A DNA stretch of 64,000 bases from Epiperipatus broadwayi (Eukaryota > Onychophora > Udeonychophora > Euonychophora > Peripatidae): NCBI GenBank assembly GCA_028023455.1, contig JAQFVV010000186.1:248001-312000 (forward strand), written 5' to 3'. Under the pieces are notes generated by a model. It was not told the DNA's origin. It saw only the letters and a list, made by a program, of their open reading frames with translations, and did not search any database. Positions 21,840-34,004 of this stretch are shown here, one piece after another (the first letter of the stretch is position 1; each line of letters opens with the position of its first letter). The position numbers and the translations under genes are program-made.

Positions 21840-22868
21840 ATCTAGTGTAATTTTGAATAACAAGTGATTAGTATATGCATATAAAATCTGCATTCTTGGC
21901 ATTTAAATCCTATCCTCTAATCAGTTTCTTGCTTTTACTTTTATCAATAGATTTTGGGATTCAAAGTTAGAGGACTATAAATGTGATCCAGCAATTCCTC
22001 AATTTTACCTGTCACCCTAAAAACTTGAAATTTAAATCAGCCTAAGGTTTTGCTCCCAAGTTAATCTGTTTGAACTATTATATAAATCTGAAACCAGTTC
22101 AGTAACTATATGTTTTAATATTTTCATGTTTTCATTATCTATAAGCATATTATTCTCACAGCTTAAACAGCATAACACATCTCACTCAATGTCTTTTTTA
22201 ACTACCTTGCTGTTTTGTAGCACTTTCTCATATCATGAGCAGGACACAAATTAATTCATTTTATAATAATGCATATTTATCTAAAAATATAGGAAAACCA
22301 CAAAACCTAGGAAACATTTGCTGTAAGAAATCTCAACAGAAATCAAATTACAGAATTTCAGTCATATTTTTGTTTTATTTTAGGACTTTTATTTTCCAAT
22401 TTTAAGAATAATTAATTGAGCTATGCGAACAATCTCACATTCATTCAAATTTGAATATTAGATCATGGGCATAACAATTAAACACATTGCTTTCTACATA
22501 ATAAAACATTTACTATATTTACTTAAAGAGATGGCATTATAGAAATTATAATAATAGATTTTATTAATTGGATTTGTAGTATGATTCAAGAGCAAAAGTT
22601 CCTCAAAAAGTTTTAGCTGAGCAAATTTTAACAACAAAAAAGATTGATTAGTTTTAAGTTAAGCATAGCCTATAATTTTGTTTAAACTTCATTTGATTTT
22701 TTTATCAACTAATTATATTCTTTATTTTTTTATATATTTAATCTAACTTAGTAATAGATTTTTAATTTGTTTACTAATCAAACTTTTTACTTACATTGAA
22801 TATTTATTTTAATAAATAAGTACTTAAATTATTCCATTATTATTATTATTTTTTTTTGTGATTTTTTG
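21840..22868. other. AT-rich stretch, nothing recognised
   Basis: No domain, RNA gene or clear repeat boundary is seen. Confidence 0.4.
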
Positions 22869-22882
22869 TTTATTTTTGAAAA

Positions 22883-23255
22883 TATTTGAAATACAGACAT
22901 TCTTCATATACCTGGAGCTTAATTGTAAATATAGGGGATTTGAACACAGACTTTCAAACACCCTTCAACTATCCACTCTATCAGCATGGGATTTGGACTT
23001 TCTGTCATCAGATTTTCAATGGTATGATGGATGGCTGAAAAGTTGGAGGTTGGAGTAGATTGAAGCCTAATATAATCTGAGCACTGATTATATATATGAG
23101 TGGGAGATGATAATCTGAACCAACTGATGAGTGCTGGTTCAGGACGAAATATGTATATTGGTGATTATTTATCTTTTCTACATGTATGGGGTCATGTGTA
23201 ATGATGGGCATGGATAGTTGAAGGTGCTTGAAAGTCTGTGTTCAAATGCCCTATA
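22883..23255 (+). mobile_element. Palindromic hammerhead retroposon, copy 3
   Basis: Fourteen-bp direct repeats tttatttttgaaaa flank it at 22869-22882 and 23256-23269. The arms with ggggatttgaacacagac on the left and its complement on the right match copy 1, and the body and ribozyme follow in the same order. Its left end holds about 40 bases complementary to the right end of copy 1, so the ancestral palindrome was longer than either copy. Confidence 0.82.
23109..23173 (+). ncRNA. Hammerhead ribozyme, one stem II mismatch
   Basis: CTGATGA is at 23124-23130 and GAAA at 23146-23149. Stem II (23131-23145) is closed by G-C but has a central G-G mismatch. Helix III is atatgtat (23149-23156), the predicted cut follows A23157, and helix I pairs accaa with ttggt and ataatc with gattat. 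Confidence 0.8.
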
Positions 23256-23269
23256 TTTATTTTTGAAAA

Positions 23270-25852
23270 CCAACATTTTTATTTTCTTTATTTTAATTTA
23301 AAAACTTGTTTAAAAATATATGTATACTTTTTTATTATTATTTTAAGTTAAATTTTTATTAACAAAAGACAACAACAAAACAAACACAAAAAAATTACAT
23401 ACATTTTTACAATATATACATATACAAATTATAAAATTCAGTTCAGCGCAAAGATAATTGATTATTGTAAGAATTAGTTGTATTATCTTCCACTAGATGT
23501 CTATAAGTATAAGGGATAAAAATTAGAATGCAATTTAAATTGTATTGAAACCGAATTAGCATTTTGCTAAATGTTAGTATTATTTAAAAAATATCATGAT
23601 TATTTATTAGAATTTTTTAAAATTATTAGATATAAAATAAATAAATAACTATTTGATTAATTGTTCTAGTGGTCGCATGAAATGCTAGCCCTTAGTAGTT
23701 AGTTATATATATATCAATGATTAAACTTCACAAACTGTAGCCTTGAATAAACATCATTTATATTAATAAAAGTAAGGGTACTGTTGTTGTGGGGAAGTTT
23801 AACAAATATATAAAAAGTCTCATATTAAAATAAATGATTAAACGTTAATCTCATTAATGATCAAAGTCAGTATTAATTAATTTTTAACGTGCATTTTTGA
23901 ATTGTCCCATTAAAACTGGAATCATAAAAAGACAAAGACCCAACATAAGATTTTCTTTACAAAACTTGCTGAATATATTTACATTTATTTGAAAGACACA
24001 TATGTAGACATTTTATCCAGACAATAAACTTATGATTAATTTTTTGTTAATTTTTATGACGATCCCATTAACAAATCTCTAATTAACTTAAATTAACATA
24101 TTCTGATTCTGTAGCTAATCTTTTACTGGCTTCTACTAAACTCGTTTATTTGTAGTTCAGTTACATGAAAAAAATTCAAGTTTGATCCAATCAACAGATA
24201 ATTGCACAACACAAATATGACAATAAGAATTTCTTCACATTTCTGATTAACTGGAAATGATACTTAATGTTACAAATAGGCTTCCATATTATATTATTGT
24301 GACAGTAGTATCTGATAGATTAGCAAACTTATAGCATAAAATATAGGAAAAGTAATTAATAAAATATGGAAATGAATGATATGATATACTGGGACAAAAA
24401 GGAGTTAAAACACAATATAGACTGTCTAAACTATACTTATAAGTGCTAAGTACCAGCAGTAATAGTATATTTCAAAAATCTAAGATAATATATTAATAAT
24501 TAAAGGGCAATTAGAAAGAATAGTTAGTAGAATATAAAATTAACATTATTAATCATAAGAAGAAGGAGGGCAATGGGATTTAATATTGCTCTATTCAAAC
24601 TCATAAAGGGAACTAATTAAAATATTTTACATGAAAATAATATATTAAATAAAGTATGTGTTTTTTATAGATAATTTCATGATTTATGCATTTGCATTAA
24701 TATTAATAATTCAGAATATTTTTACTCTTTAACCTGTAATGGTTCTAACATGGTTTTCATTATAAATGCTACAATCAATATCTGATATTGCTCCTAAGAA
24801 AAGTCTTATTTTATGATATAATTACAGTTTGAAATTTGATTATTTTTATTATAATCATTATTTATAATAAGTTTTATAATATTTGTATAAAAAAATTAAA
24901 AATATAAGAATAAAATTGCAAAAAATGTAAAATTAAAATTAATTTTGTTTAGCATAACTTCTAATTGGAATCAGTTGATTGCTTTATTAAGATCAGTTAA
25001 TTTTAATGAAATAAATTTGAACTTATTTATTGTCAACACTTCATGCAAAAAATATAATATTTGTCTAAAAAAGTAGAAAAAAATATAACCATATATCACA
25101 AAAAATGGACTTCTACCTGGGATCCACTGGTTGCTTTCTTTTAGTAAAAAAGGACAAGCAATTATTGTAATAAAGATATTTGATATCTATTATTGTAAGC
25201 ATTTTTTACAACAAGAATTATAATGTTTGTATAAAAAAACAATCATAGATCACAAAAAATGGAGTTTAGTCTACAATCACTATAAAATACCACTAAGTCC
25301 CCCCAAACTTGTTAAAAGTTATATCATGCAAGCAAAATTTAAACTAATTTTATTTTTGCAAAATACAAACACACCTGGAAAGTATTGAGATGGACACCTG
25401 TCCAATTAAAAAAATTCTATGAAATTTCTTGTGGTATCCTATATCAGTTGTCGCTATTGAGGGTTAAGTTAAATCAAGGGAGAGAGATTCAATTATTGGA
25501 ACTGTTTATAGATGAATATAGAATATATTTTGACATATTTAATGATTAAAAATTATTGCTGCACATTTTATGTTTTTATCTGCAGAGAATGTTGAATTAG
25601 CTATTTTACAAGTTGAGTATAGAAGCAGGGAGGGTCATTATTTGTGTGGACAGTTTGATTATGTAAAATATAGTTTGTTTTATTAGTGGTATAATTTTGG
25701 AGACAGTACATCATGGTTAAAATTAATTTGATAAAATAATTGCTCAATTTATTATTTGGTGTAGTTGAATATTGTAAGATTGTATTTAATCTATGGTTAT
25801 AAAAAGGTAAAGTAATAAAATGTTATAAAATCAACTTCAGTACATTTGCTCA
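23270..25852. other. AT-rich stretch, nothing recognised
   Basis: No transposase or polymerase motif, tRNA-like box pair or long inverted repeat was noticed. Some short poly-A and AT runs occur. Confidence 0.35.
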
Positions 25853-26335
25853 ACAAGAGTAACTGATTCACTTAATATTTTAATTAAGAAAACTTCCCAA
25901 TAAATAAACTAATTGAATTAAAATCATAATTGAAAAATATCTCATGATGTTTGAGCATCAAAATAGGAAAAACCTTGAGTAGTTTGGAAAACAAGGTATT
26001 GATTCATGGTTACAGGGAGTAGTTGTAATGTTAATAGAAAAACAAGGTATAAATGGGCTGAAAGGATAGTTTAATTATTCATTAGTAAATTTGATAAACA
26101 AGAATAACTAAATCATGTAATATTTTAATTAAGAAAACTTCCCAATAAGTAATCAAATTGAATTAAAATCATAATTGAAAAACATCTCATGATGTTTGAG
26201 CATTAAGATCGGAAAAACCTTGAGCAGTTTGGAAAACAAGCTATTGATTCATGGGTAGAGGGAGTAATTGTAATGTTAATAGAAAAACAAAGTACAAAAG
26301 GGCTGAAAGGATAATTTAATTAATCATTAATCATT
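25853..26335 (+). repeat. Two-copy tandem duplication, 245-bp unit
   Basis: Units at 25853-26097 and 26098-26335 are about 90% alike by eye. Shared blocks include aaaacttcccaata, tctcatgatgtttgagcat, aaaaaccttgag and gggctgaaaggata in the same order. No coding sense was found. The divergence is low compared with most repeats here. Confidence 0.88.
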
Positions 26336-26753
26336 ATTCCTAGAGATTTATCATACAATTCTCTGAACAATATAGAAAGACAGACAGTTATCGATTCTTC
26401 TCATCATGGAAAAGACCAATTCAGCATTAGAAAGAAATGATGAAAATATCCAGATGGATTATTGAGTAAACATTTTATTTGTGTTATATCATAATAGGAT
26501 TCTGCGAGGAAATGAATATACAACTGGAATAGACTAATCAAAAGTAATGTATGTGAAATCTGTGAGCAGTTCTATATCATATTAAGTGAATTATAAGTTG
26601 TTTGTCTAAAAATGAGAGAAAACACATCACTATGAAAACTAATTGTCCATCACACATTGAATTTATAGTGATTTACAACATGCAGGCAGTAAGGAACCAC
26701 TACTTAGAAATATTCACCTTATAAATATAAATCAACAATGCATTACCAAAGGA

Positions 26754-26858
26754 TAAACAAGGCAAAACTCTCCATACAGTAGTGCCACCCCTGTGCCAAC
26801 CAGAGTAATCAATGGATGCCAGAAGGCTTGTGCATAAATCCCTATCTAATGCCTACTC
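26754..26858 (+). mobile_element. Family-2 palindrome, left-arm fragment
   Basis: It starts taaacaaggcaaaactctcc and follows the left arm of the 52.6 kb element up to gcctactc. Short 9-bp repeats accaaagga at 26745-26753 and 26859-26867 flank it, so the fragment may have inserted as is. It lacks the ribozyme core. Confidence 0.7.
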
Positions 26859-26867
26859 ACCAAAGGA

Positions 26868-28480
26868 CTTATTATAGATGCATGTAAACAACTGAAAAGC
26901 TAATTTAGTAAAAAAATATTTTAATATAAAAGTAAAAACTTATGATGATGTATTTTGAATTGGTTAAAAGAAAAGTTATTTTGTTTCATTAAATCAAGTT
27001 ATCTGTAATAAGTACTTTAATATTTTTTGTCCATTCTATCTAAGGATATATTTTATCAGTAAATATAAACGAATAAATTTACACATTTGTTTCTATAATA
27101 CAAATTATTGAATTTTAGGATAAATTATTTTTTATAAATTTAAATGATTACGTGATTTAGACAGTCTCTTATAAATTAGTGATTTGAGAAGTACTTTTGA
27201 ATATTATATATTTTATTGAAGGTGTGTAATATGGTTAGCAACTCTTATGTATATATCAAAGTCCAGGATATTAATTTGCTTATAAAAGTTTTGTACTTGC
27301 ATTTGAAGGATAAACAATCAAGATTCATATATGAGAATCAGACCATTGATATTTATGTGTAACATTTTGTTTTGTTTTTATATTATTTTTCTCATACTAT
27401 TAGTTGTTATTAAACTTTAATATTAATTATTTTGATTCATGTCAGTATCGTTTTTTGTTCTTATATCATTTTATATTGCAAATTAGCTGTCTGAATGCAA
27501 GCTATTTTATTTTGCAACTGTCCAAATTCAAGCTCTTACACTGAGCCAGAATCTAAGGTTATGATTACCAAAATAAGGGATTATGGGGTGAAATAAAATG
27601 ACATTGGTCTTTTAAAGCTTAGTTAATTTCTGAATTACATGAAAACAAATGGCTGAATCAGAGAGTTGCTATTTTGATGATGATCAAGTATTTTATATTT
27701 GTTTTTAATAGTCTGTGTGGAATGTAATCAATCACCTTTCTTTATTAGAATTGTAAGACTTCATAGAATGTAATCAATATCAATTAAACTTCCATCTACT
27801 ATTTGGACATTAAAATAGGATACTGTACACATTTTTCTTGTTTGTGATATATTTTATTACCTTGTCATCCTGTCTATATATTTTTCTGAAACCAATATGA
27901 GGGCAAGATGATCTATTCCAATGGATATTTATATATTTGCCAGTCTAACTTAAAGAGAATTGACAATGATAAGATATGGTAGCTAGACAATAATCACTGT
28001 GAGGACTTGATTGAACAAATGTTAATTGAGAAATGGATAGAATTGAAATAATCATTAAAAAATAGTAATACAAAAAAAAAGAAACCCACAAAGATATTGG
28101 CAGAATATAATATAATAATAATGAATAGATAATAAGTAATTAGGCAAGATTAAAACAGGACAAATGAGAAGATGTAAAACAAATAAGTCAGAGTTTGAAA
28201 GAGAGCTATACTAGGAGTTGAATATTTAAGGAAAATGCCAAAAAAGAATCACATGAAGATCAAATTTAATGAAATATCTAAAAGGAAAAATCTTAAATAA
28301 AAACAATTAATAGAAATAAAACATACACGTAATTGATTGCATTCATAAGATGTAAAGCAAAGATACATTAGTGAACAGAAAAAACATCGAATCATAAGAA
28401 CAAATTCAGGAAATAAATAAATCGGCAGAAACAGCAGCTGAGTTTTTGTTTTAAACATTCACAATCCAAGCTATACAAGG
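26868..28480. other. AT-rich stretch, nothing recognised
   Basis: No recognisable gene or repeat. The plus strand becomes A-rich from about 28000 on, leading into the gag relic. Confidence 0.35.
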
Positions 28481-28499
28481 TATATTCAAAATAATAAAA

Positions 28500-29370
28500 A
28501 TATGAAAGCTGATATGTTAAAAATGGTGGATAAAAATAATATGGACATGAAGGCAGACATAAAAGAAATGAAAAAAGATATAAATAATAGATAATAATAC
28601 TGATATTAAGGAAAAAGTGAATAAAATAGAAGTTAATATGTCATTGAAATGAAGTGTGAAAAGGAAGAATAAGAAGAATAAAATGATAGAATATTACACA
28701 GCATGCACAGAGATAGAGAAAAAGACTATAATAATGCTAGAAAAGAATCATGAAAATTATACAGATAAAAATAATGATAGAAAAAAGTGAGAAGAGAATA
28801 AAAAGAATACAGCTGGAAAATAAAGGAAAGAAAGTTATTACAAAAATGTTGAAAAAATGCAAAAATAAATCTCTACCAGTGAGAGCCTGAATGTGTCCAA
28901 AGAAAAAGTGGTAAATAGATTCTATGAATTAAATCAAAAAGGATAATGAGCAAGAATGTCAGTAAATTTTATTAAATGATGAAAGAAATGGAGAAAAGAT
29001 ATAAGAAACACATAACAATAATGAAGTATTAGAACCAAAAAGAATCCAGAAAGAAAGTTTTACAAATCATGTTCAAAGTCTATGAATAGTGAACCAATTT
29101 CTGAAAATTGAAATTTTCAGTGGACAATCGGAAGAAATTCCGGCAGAGTATTTCAATAGTTTCAACAGAGACTTCACCTTAAGCCATATGAAGAAAGATG
29201 CAAATTTAGGCATAAGATATAATCATTTGTAAAGAGGTTTCCTAGAATGGCAAGACTCCTTATTTAAAAAATGCACATATCACAAATTATGAAGATGTGT
29301 TAGTTAGCAGTTATTGTATTGAAGGTCATGAGAATACTTTATTGTATCAGTGTCTCAGAAGAATGATATA
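28500..29370 (+). pseudogene. LTR-retrotransposon-like gag relic (coiled coil plus capsid)
   Basis: The 5' part reads as a Lys/Glu-rich helical region (MKADMLKMVDKNNMDMKAD). At 29101-29260 one frame reads EIFSGQSEEIPAEYFNSF, then a stop, then GFLEWQDSL. The order F-S-G, a short acidic stretch, E-Y/W-F, then A/F-x-x-W is the signature of the retrotransposon Gag capsid domain. This part of the protein would build the particle. No protease, polymerase or LTR was identified nearby, so only a 5' gag remnant is left. Confidence 0.6.
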
Positions 29371-29381
29371 GCATATATTGT

Positions 29382-30793
29382 CAGGGGTAGTGGCCTATTA
29401 GCCACTATACATCGCTTGACGGCATTGTTTCTTTGCAAAAATCAGAATTATGCTGTTATGCAGCCAACCTATAGTTAATACACTACGATCGTAATAGCCA
29501 TTTATGATTCACGATGGCATTGTTCTCTATGCATGTACACAGAAATAGTATGCCCAGCTTTGTGTGGCAACACTTTATGCATATGATCAGTAATGACATT
29601 TTGCTACCATTTTATATGAGGGTGGCTGGACTTGTAAATTTTCCAGAATTCTTCAAATCTCCTTCCAAACTCATTGTCTTACACCCTAACTGATAGTGTT
29701 ACATAGTAATAATTTTCAGCCTGTCAGCATGCATCTCTAGGCAGTTTGGAAGTTACAAGAAATTGGGGAGCAGTCAGGCAGAGCATGATTTGAGGTGTCA
29801 TATTTTTGTGGTAACATGTATGAGATGAATAAAATGGCTGAAGGCAACAGCGAACATGGGGCCTTTCCCAATGGAGAAGCTGATGCTGTTGTCTTTCTAT
29901 AAAGGCCCAAAACATCCTGCCACATAGTGTTCACAAAGGCTGAGGACCTCTTCAAGGCTATACTAACCGAGATGATGGACAGCCATAATCGGTAACTACT
30001 TTAAAGCAAGGACATTATTTTATTTTTTCTGTTCAGGTTGTTTGGCCCATTCTCTGAAAAATTGTTGATTGGAATGAATGTTTCCAGAAACTGTAATTTT
30101 TTTTGCAAACAAATTGCACTAATTTTATAGTTTTTAATAAAGTTATTTTTGAAATCAATGCATGTGTTGTGATTGATTTGTAACACAATCAATTGAAATC
30201 AGTTTTTTTGGGGTGAAGTTTTTCCACTTTTTGTTGAAAAATGTTATAAGAATCAGGTCAAATTAGTTTTGAAATGAATTGTTTTTTGGGTTATTGAAAT
30301 GTTTAATGTGCTATTAGAAAGGATGATGTCAATTTGAAAGTGTAAATTTGAAGAAAGGATCAAAAACAAGGTATTTTTAAATGACTTATTTTTTGTTGGT
30401 TCAATGTATAATAGCGTAAATTTGAAAAAAGAAAATCCCCTGGCAGAATTTCCAAAAAAGTAATATTTGTTAAATGAATTTCTAAAAAAGTAGTTTTTAG
30501 ATAGCGTAAATTTGACCAAAGGAAAATCCCCTAGTATAATTTCCAAAACGTTGCTTTTAAATGAATTTCCAAAAAAGTAAACAGCATAAATTTGAAAAAA
30601 GTGGTTTTTAAATTAATTTCCAAAAAAGGTAGTTTTTAAATAGTGTAAATTTGACAAAAAGAAGATCCCCCAGCATAATTTTATTATTAGAAGAAAAAAA
30701 AGTCAGGCCGGCCCGGAAACATTATATTGATATGTTTTTGGACAGAAACAGCACCATCAAGTGATGTATGGTGGCTAATAGACCACTACTTTG
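29382..30793. mobile_element. Candidate DNA-transposon-like element with about 50-bp inverted ends
   Basis: The ends 29382-29431 and 30745-30793 are inverted copies: ctattagccactatacat on the left matches the complement of atgtatggtggctaatag on the right. The left end begins CAGGGGTAGTGG, which resembles hAT ends, but I see no 8-bp target duplication. The interior contains a G+C-richer part (29500-30000) and a degenerate repeat block (30300-30690). No transposase motif was found. Confidence 0.6.
30300..30690. repeat. Degenerate tandem repeat inside the inverted-repeat element
   Basis: Motifs of the type gcgtaaatttgaaaaaag, aaaatcccc and atttccaaaaaagtag recur four to five times at irregular spacing of about 50-110 bases. 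It reads as a decayed minisatellite. Confidence 0.65.
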
Positions 30794-31269
30794 TCAGGTA
30801 TCATAATAGAAATTTAGAAGAAAAAGAAGGGAATCTTGCGATGCTTTTTTCCAGAGGCCAAATAATTAAATTGAAAGCTGTAATAATATAGCTATTATCA
30901 GAAAGTCAAACTAATTATATTGTCAGGTACAATTTGTTAAGTAAAATAGAGTAAATGTTAATAGGTAGAGAGCACAGGATAATCAGGGAAATAGTGGAAA
31001 TCTTGATGGAGTAGACTTAGGTACCCACCTATCAGAAAATCCAGTTAAAAAGAAAGAAAGCTTTCCATCATATTAAGCAAAAAGTGCTTCAGAAAAAAGG
31101 CAGGCCACATGTCTATTTCAATATAAGAAATAAATGATTCTATTATGGAGAAATTGGAAACCTAAGAAAGACCTGAATTATTAACTCCAGTGGAAAGTGA
31201 TGTTTCATTAGAAAAAAAAACTCATAGGAGGTTATCTATAATGTAAATGTTGCCTTCATGAAAAAGCAG

Positions 31270-31560
31270 CTCTTTAGTACATCATGTATGAATATGCTCT
31301 TTATAAGCTTATTCAATTAGTGTTTAATAATTTTGAATAAATCCCTGGTATTAGATGGGTGAATGAATATGAAAACATTAACAAATCTATTAATTTTTTA
31401 GATTTAAAATTAGAAAGATGATGTAATGCTATTAATCCCAAATATGTGTAAAAAAAATTAGTGTTAAGGATTATCTACATCTGTTATCAAAACTTCTATT
31501 TCCAAAATAAAATGGCAGGTTTGAAAGCCTTTTCATTTAGAAATTTAATAATATAAAAAT
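31270..31560 (+). pseudogene. Penelope-like reverse transcriptase scrap
   Basis: One frame reads EYALYKLIQLVFNNFE, a stop, then NEYENINKSINFLDLKLER. It corresponds to the segment just after the catalytic YVDD in the element at 1.8 kb (KLKFLDLLVIRN). A following QNKMAGLKAFSFRNL fits the next block. The catalytic block and the nuclease are not recognisable here. Confidence 0.5.
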
Positions 31561-31591
31561 TATTTGGTCAAAGTTGGGTGTTTTCAAATCT

Positions 31592-31758
31592 TACTTGTTA
31601 AACAAATAAAAAATGATAGAATGTCTACTACTACAAAACTCTGATTAATATGCTCTATATTCCTGCTTGTTAAGCAAATAAAAAATTTATGCATGAACAT
31701 AAACAATGATAGAATGTCTACTATTATCAAACTATGATAAATATGTTCTATAATTCTA
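31592..31758 (+). repeat. Two-copy local duplication
   Basis: Both units (31592-31663 and 31668-31758) contain cttgttaa, caaataaaaaat, gatagaatgtctacta and an ending like atgctctataatt. The second unit has an extra 23 bases. Confidence 0.7.
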
Positions 31759-31899
31759 ATTTGCATAAAAATAACTTCAATAAAGAGTTTAACATTGATT
31801 TTCTATGTCCTTATCTTCAGATAGATTAATTAATAATTCTAAGGATAAGACTTGAAAATAATAATGAAGCATGGTTGGTTTAGTAGTAATATTAGATAT

Positions 31900-32455
31900 T
31901 ATGGAGAGCAACAACCTTGATCAGACTTTTAATAGAAATGGGAACATAATGCTTCAATTTAATCATTAAATTAAATTTGAATGGAGTGCTTTTTTGCAGA
32001 AATAATTTCACATTAAAAAGAATTATTCGCATGTGTTTGAAAAGGAATGTTTTTTTGATAGATATTTCCTAGTTCTTATAAACCTAAGGCTTGCCCAAAA
32101 TGTAATATCAGACATTAGATCTATCATCAAATATGGAATGATATATATTAGAGTAATAAGAAGGGATTTAAAGTGAAATATGTGGGTGGGAGAACAATTA
32201 GGTATCATTGACAATATTGAAAAAATTTAATTAAAAGAAAGCTGGGCTGGAGATATTTCTAGAAATAATTGATGGAGAATAGATATCTTAAACTGAATAT
32301 TAAGATATTATAAAGAAACTTAGAAAAAAATCACATGTGAGATAGATGAATGTAATAGGGAAATTTGTTGATATTTATAAAGAAGAGAGGTTATGAATTC
32401 AAGAAAATACATTAAACAGAGAAAGATTTTCATTCTGCAGTGTGTTAATAATAGT
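31900..32455 (+). pseudogene. RTE LINE 3' fragment, strongly decayed
   Basis: The DNA and its broken translation match the C-terminal end of the RTE at 7.5-8.0 kb: RNNFTLKR then MCLKRNVF, then EQLGIIDNIEKI, then AGDISRNN. The 3' end, gattttcattctgcagtg, corresponds to the ETFILQWID end of that element. Many stops make it older than the copies at 7.5 and 49.4 kb. Confidence 0.7.
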
Positions 32456-32469
32456 TGAAAATGAAACAG

Positions 32470-33000
32470 TGATTTTAGGAAGGCAGTAGTTGATATTGTC
32501 ATGTAGTTGGCAGCTAAACCAGGTCTCTGCTTTTTTTGAAAATAAACTCCAGATGATCTATAGCTTACTGTAGGTTGCCTTTCGTATCTATATAAGGCAA
32601 TGACTGTGGGAGAGATTAATTTCTATTTTCATAGTTGAATTCTCCCTTTATTTCTCCTTATTCTTTTTATATCCTGTTCTACCGTTTGATTAATTAAAGA
32701 ATTTATCACTTTATCATTGATAGATCAGCTTGTCACTTGTCATTTGTGATCTTGATTTCTGGAGTACAAAAATCTTATTTCTACAATCCAAGTACCAATG
32801 TTGTTTAGAAAACTATCTGAATCAAAAACTCATTTAGTAGATACATTACTAATTAAAAAACCATATTGTTTGCATATGCCTCGTTTTTTTTGTTTTGTTG
32901 ATCAAATAAATATCCTATGTACATACATATGTGCTCCTTGAAATTAGACATAATTAACTGTTAGAAATAGATGTAAAAGTGCTTTTTATTTAAAAAAAAA
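32470..33000. other. No gene recognised
   Basis: AT-rich non-coding DNA between the RTE fragment and the CpG-retaining segment. Confidence 0.4.
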
Positions 33001-33069
33001 ACAATAATTGTTTGTATTAAAAAAATTATTGAAATTAATAGAAAACGAGATATTATCTCACGTAACTGT

Positions 33070-33077
33070 TGACGTCA
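33070..33077. promoter_or_regulatory. CRE palindrome TGACGTCA
   Basis: The full palindromic cAMP-response element, the binding site known for CREB/ATF bZIP factors. It lies about 110 bp from a CACGTG E-box (33180-33185) and a GCGATCGC palindrome (33193-33200). Full CpG-containing CREs are rare in such AT-rich DNA. Function is unproven. Confidence 0.35.
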
Positions 33078-33991
33078 AATTACTTCTGATATAAAGCTCA
33101 TTAAAATTATGATGTAGCTCGAAAATTCAGATGAAAAATTATTTGAAGATGAGAAGCAGTGGAAAATTACTACGATGGTCACGTGTTCTCGCGCGATCGC
33201 AAAAGTTAATTGTGTCGCTATTTTATCTATCTCAATCGGAGATTAACACTCACACATATATGTTGTCAGTAATTTAACAATAGAATTTCTCATATACATA
33301 TACTTACTTACTCTTCATCTAGCTCGATGTAATGATATTCGAGAAATTTGATTTCGATTAAGCCGATTGTCAACAAATTAAAATGATCTTAATATACAAA
33401 TGTGTAAACTAAGCTTAATATTAAAAAATATATTTGTAAGACTTTGTAAATCCATTGTTATATTATTAAAAACGTTATATATTACATTAATAAATAAAGT
33501 AATTGTAAAATAATAGTTTAAGACGTTACGCGTAGAAATTATTGCTTTTCCGAATTTACATAGGTCTTTTTTTGTTTCTTGTTTTTAACCATTCTATCTA
33601 GCTTTGGTTTTAAATTTAAACCGAAAAGTCATTTGAGTTTTAGAAAATCTTTTTACCGCTAAATATACATATATTTATAATTTTATTCTGTATTACGTTT
33701 GGGAACAATGCAATTATTCTGCAAGTCAAATATTAAATAATCTGACACTTCAGGTAAAAATATCTTTTATAGTAAGTCAGTGACCCCTAGGGTGTAAATC
33801 TAATATTATTTAAATAAATATTATTTTTTGTGTGATTGGGCTATAAAAATAAATACATAATTAATCTTTTTTCATGCATAAATAAATATTTATCTAACTA
33901 TTCTAAAATATATTTTGATATTGCAAATTAGTAATTTTTCATCTTTTTTTTCTTCAAATAGAAGTATCGAGTGAATCGTAAATTTTATCAC

Positions 33992-34004
33992 GTCACCTAG
34001 CAAC
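33992..34004. promoter_or_regulatory. RFX-type X-box, GTCACC-T-AGCAAC
   Basis: It fits the X-box consensus GTNRCC-N(0-3)-RGYAAC at every defined position. RFX factors use such sites at promoters of ciliary genes. No adjacent exon was recognised on either side, so it may be a chance match. Confidence 0.35.

Noticed and set aside
29724-29955. Minus-strand frames in the G+C-richer part of the inverted-repeat element as a transposase
   Set aside because: Two short overlapping frames show no DDE or zinc-finger motif.
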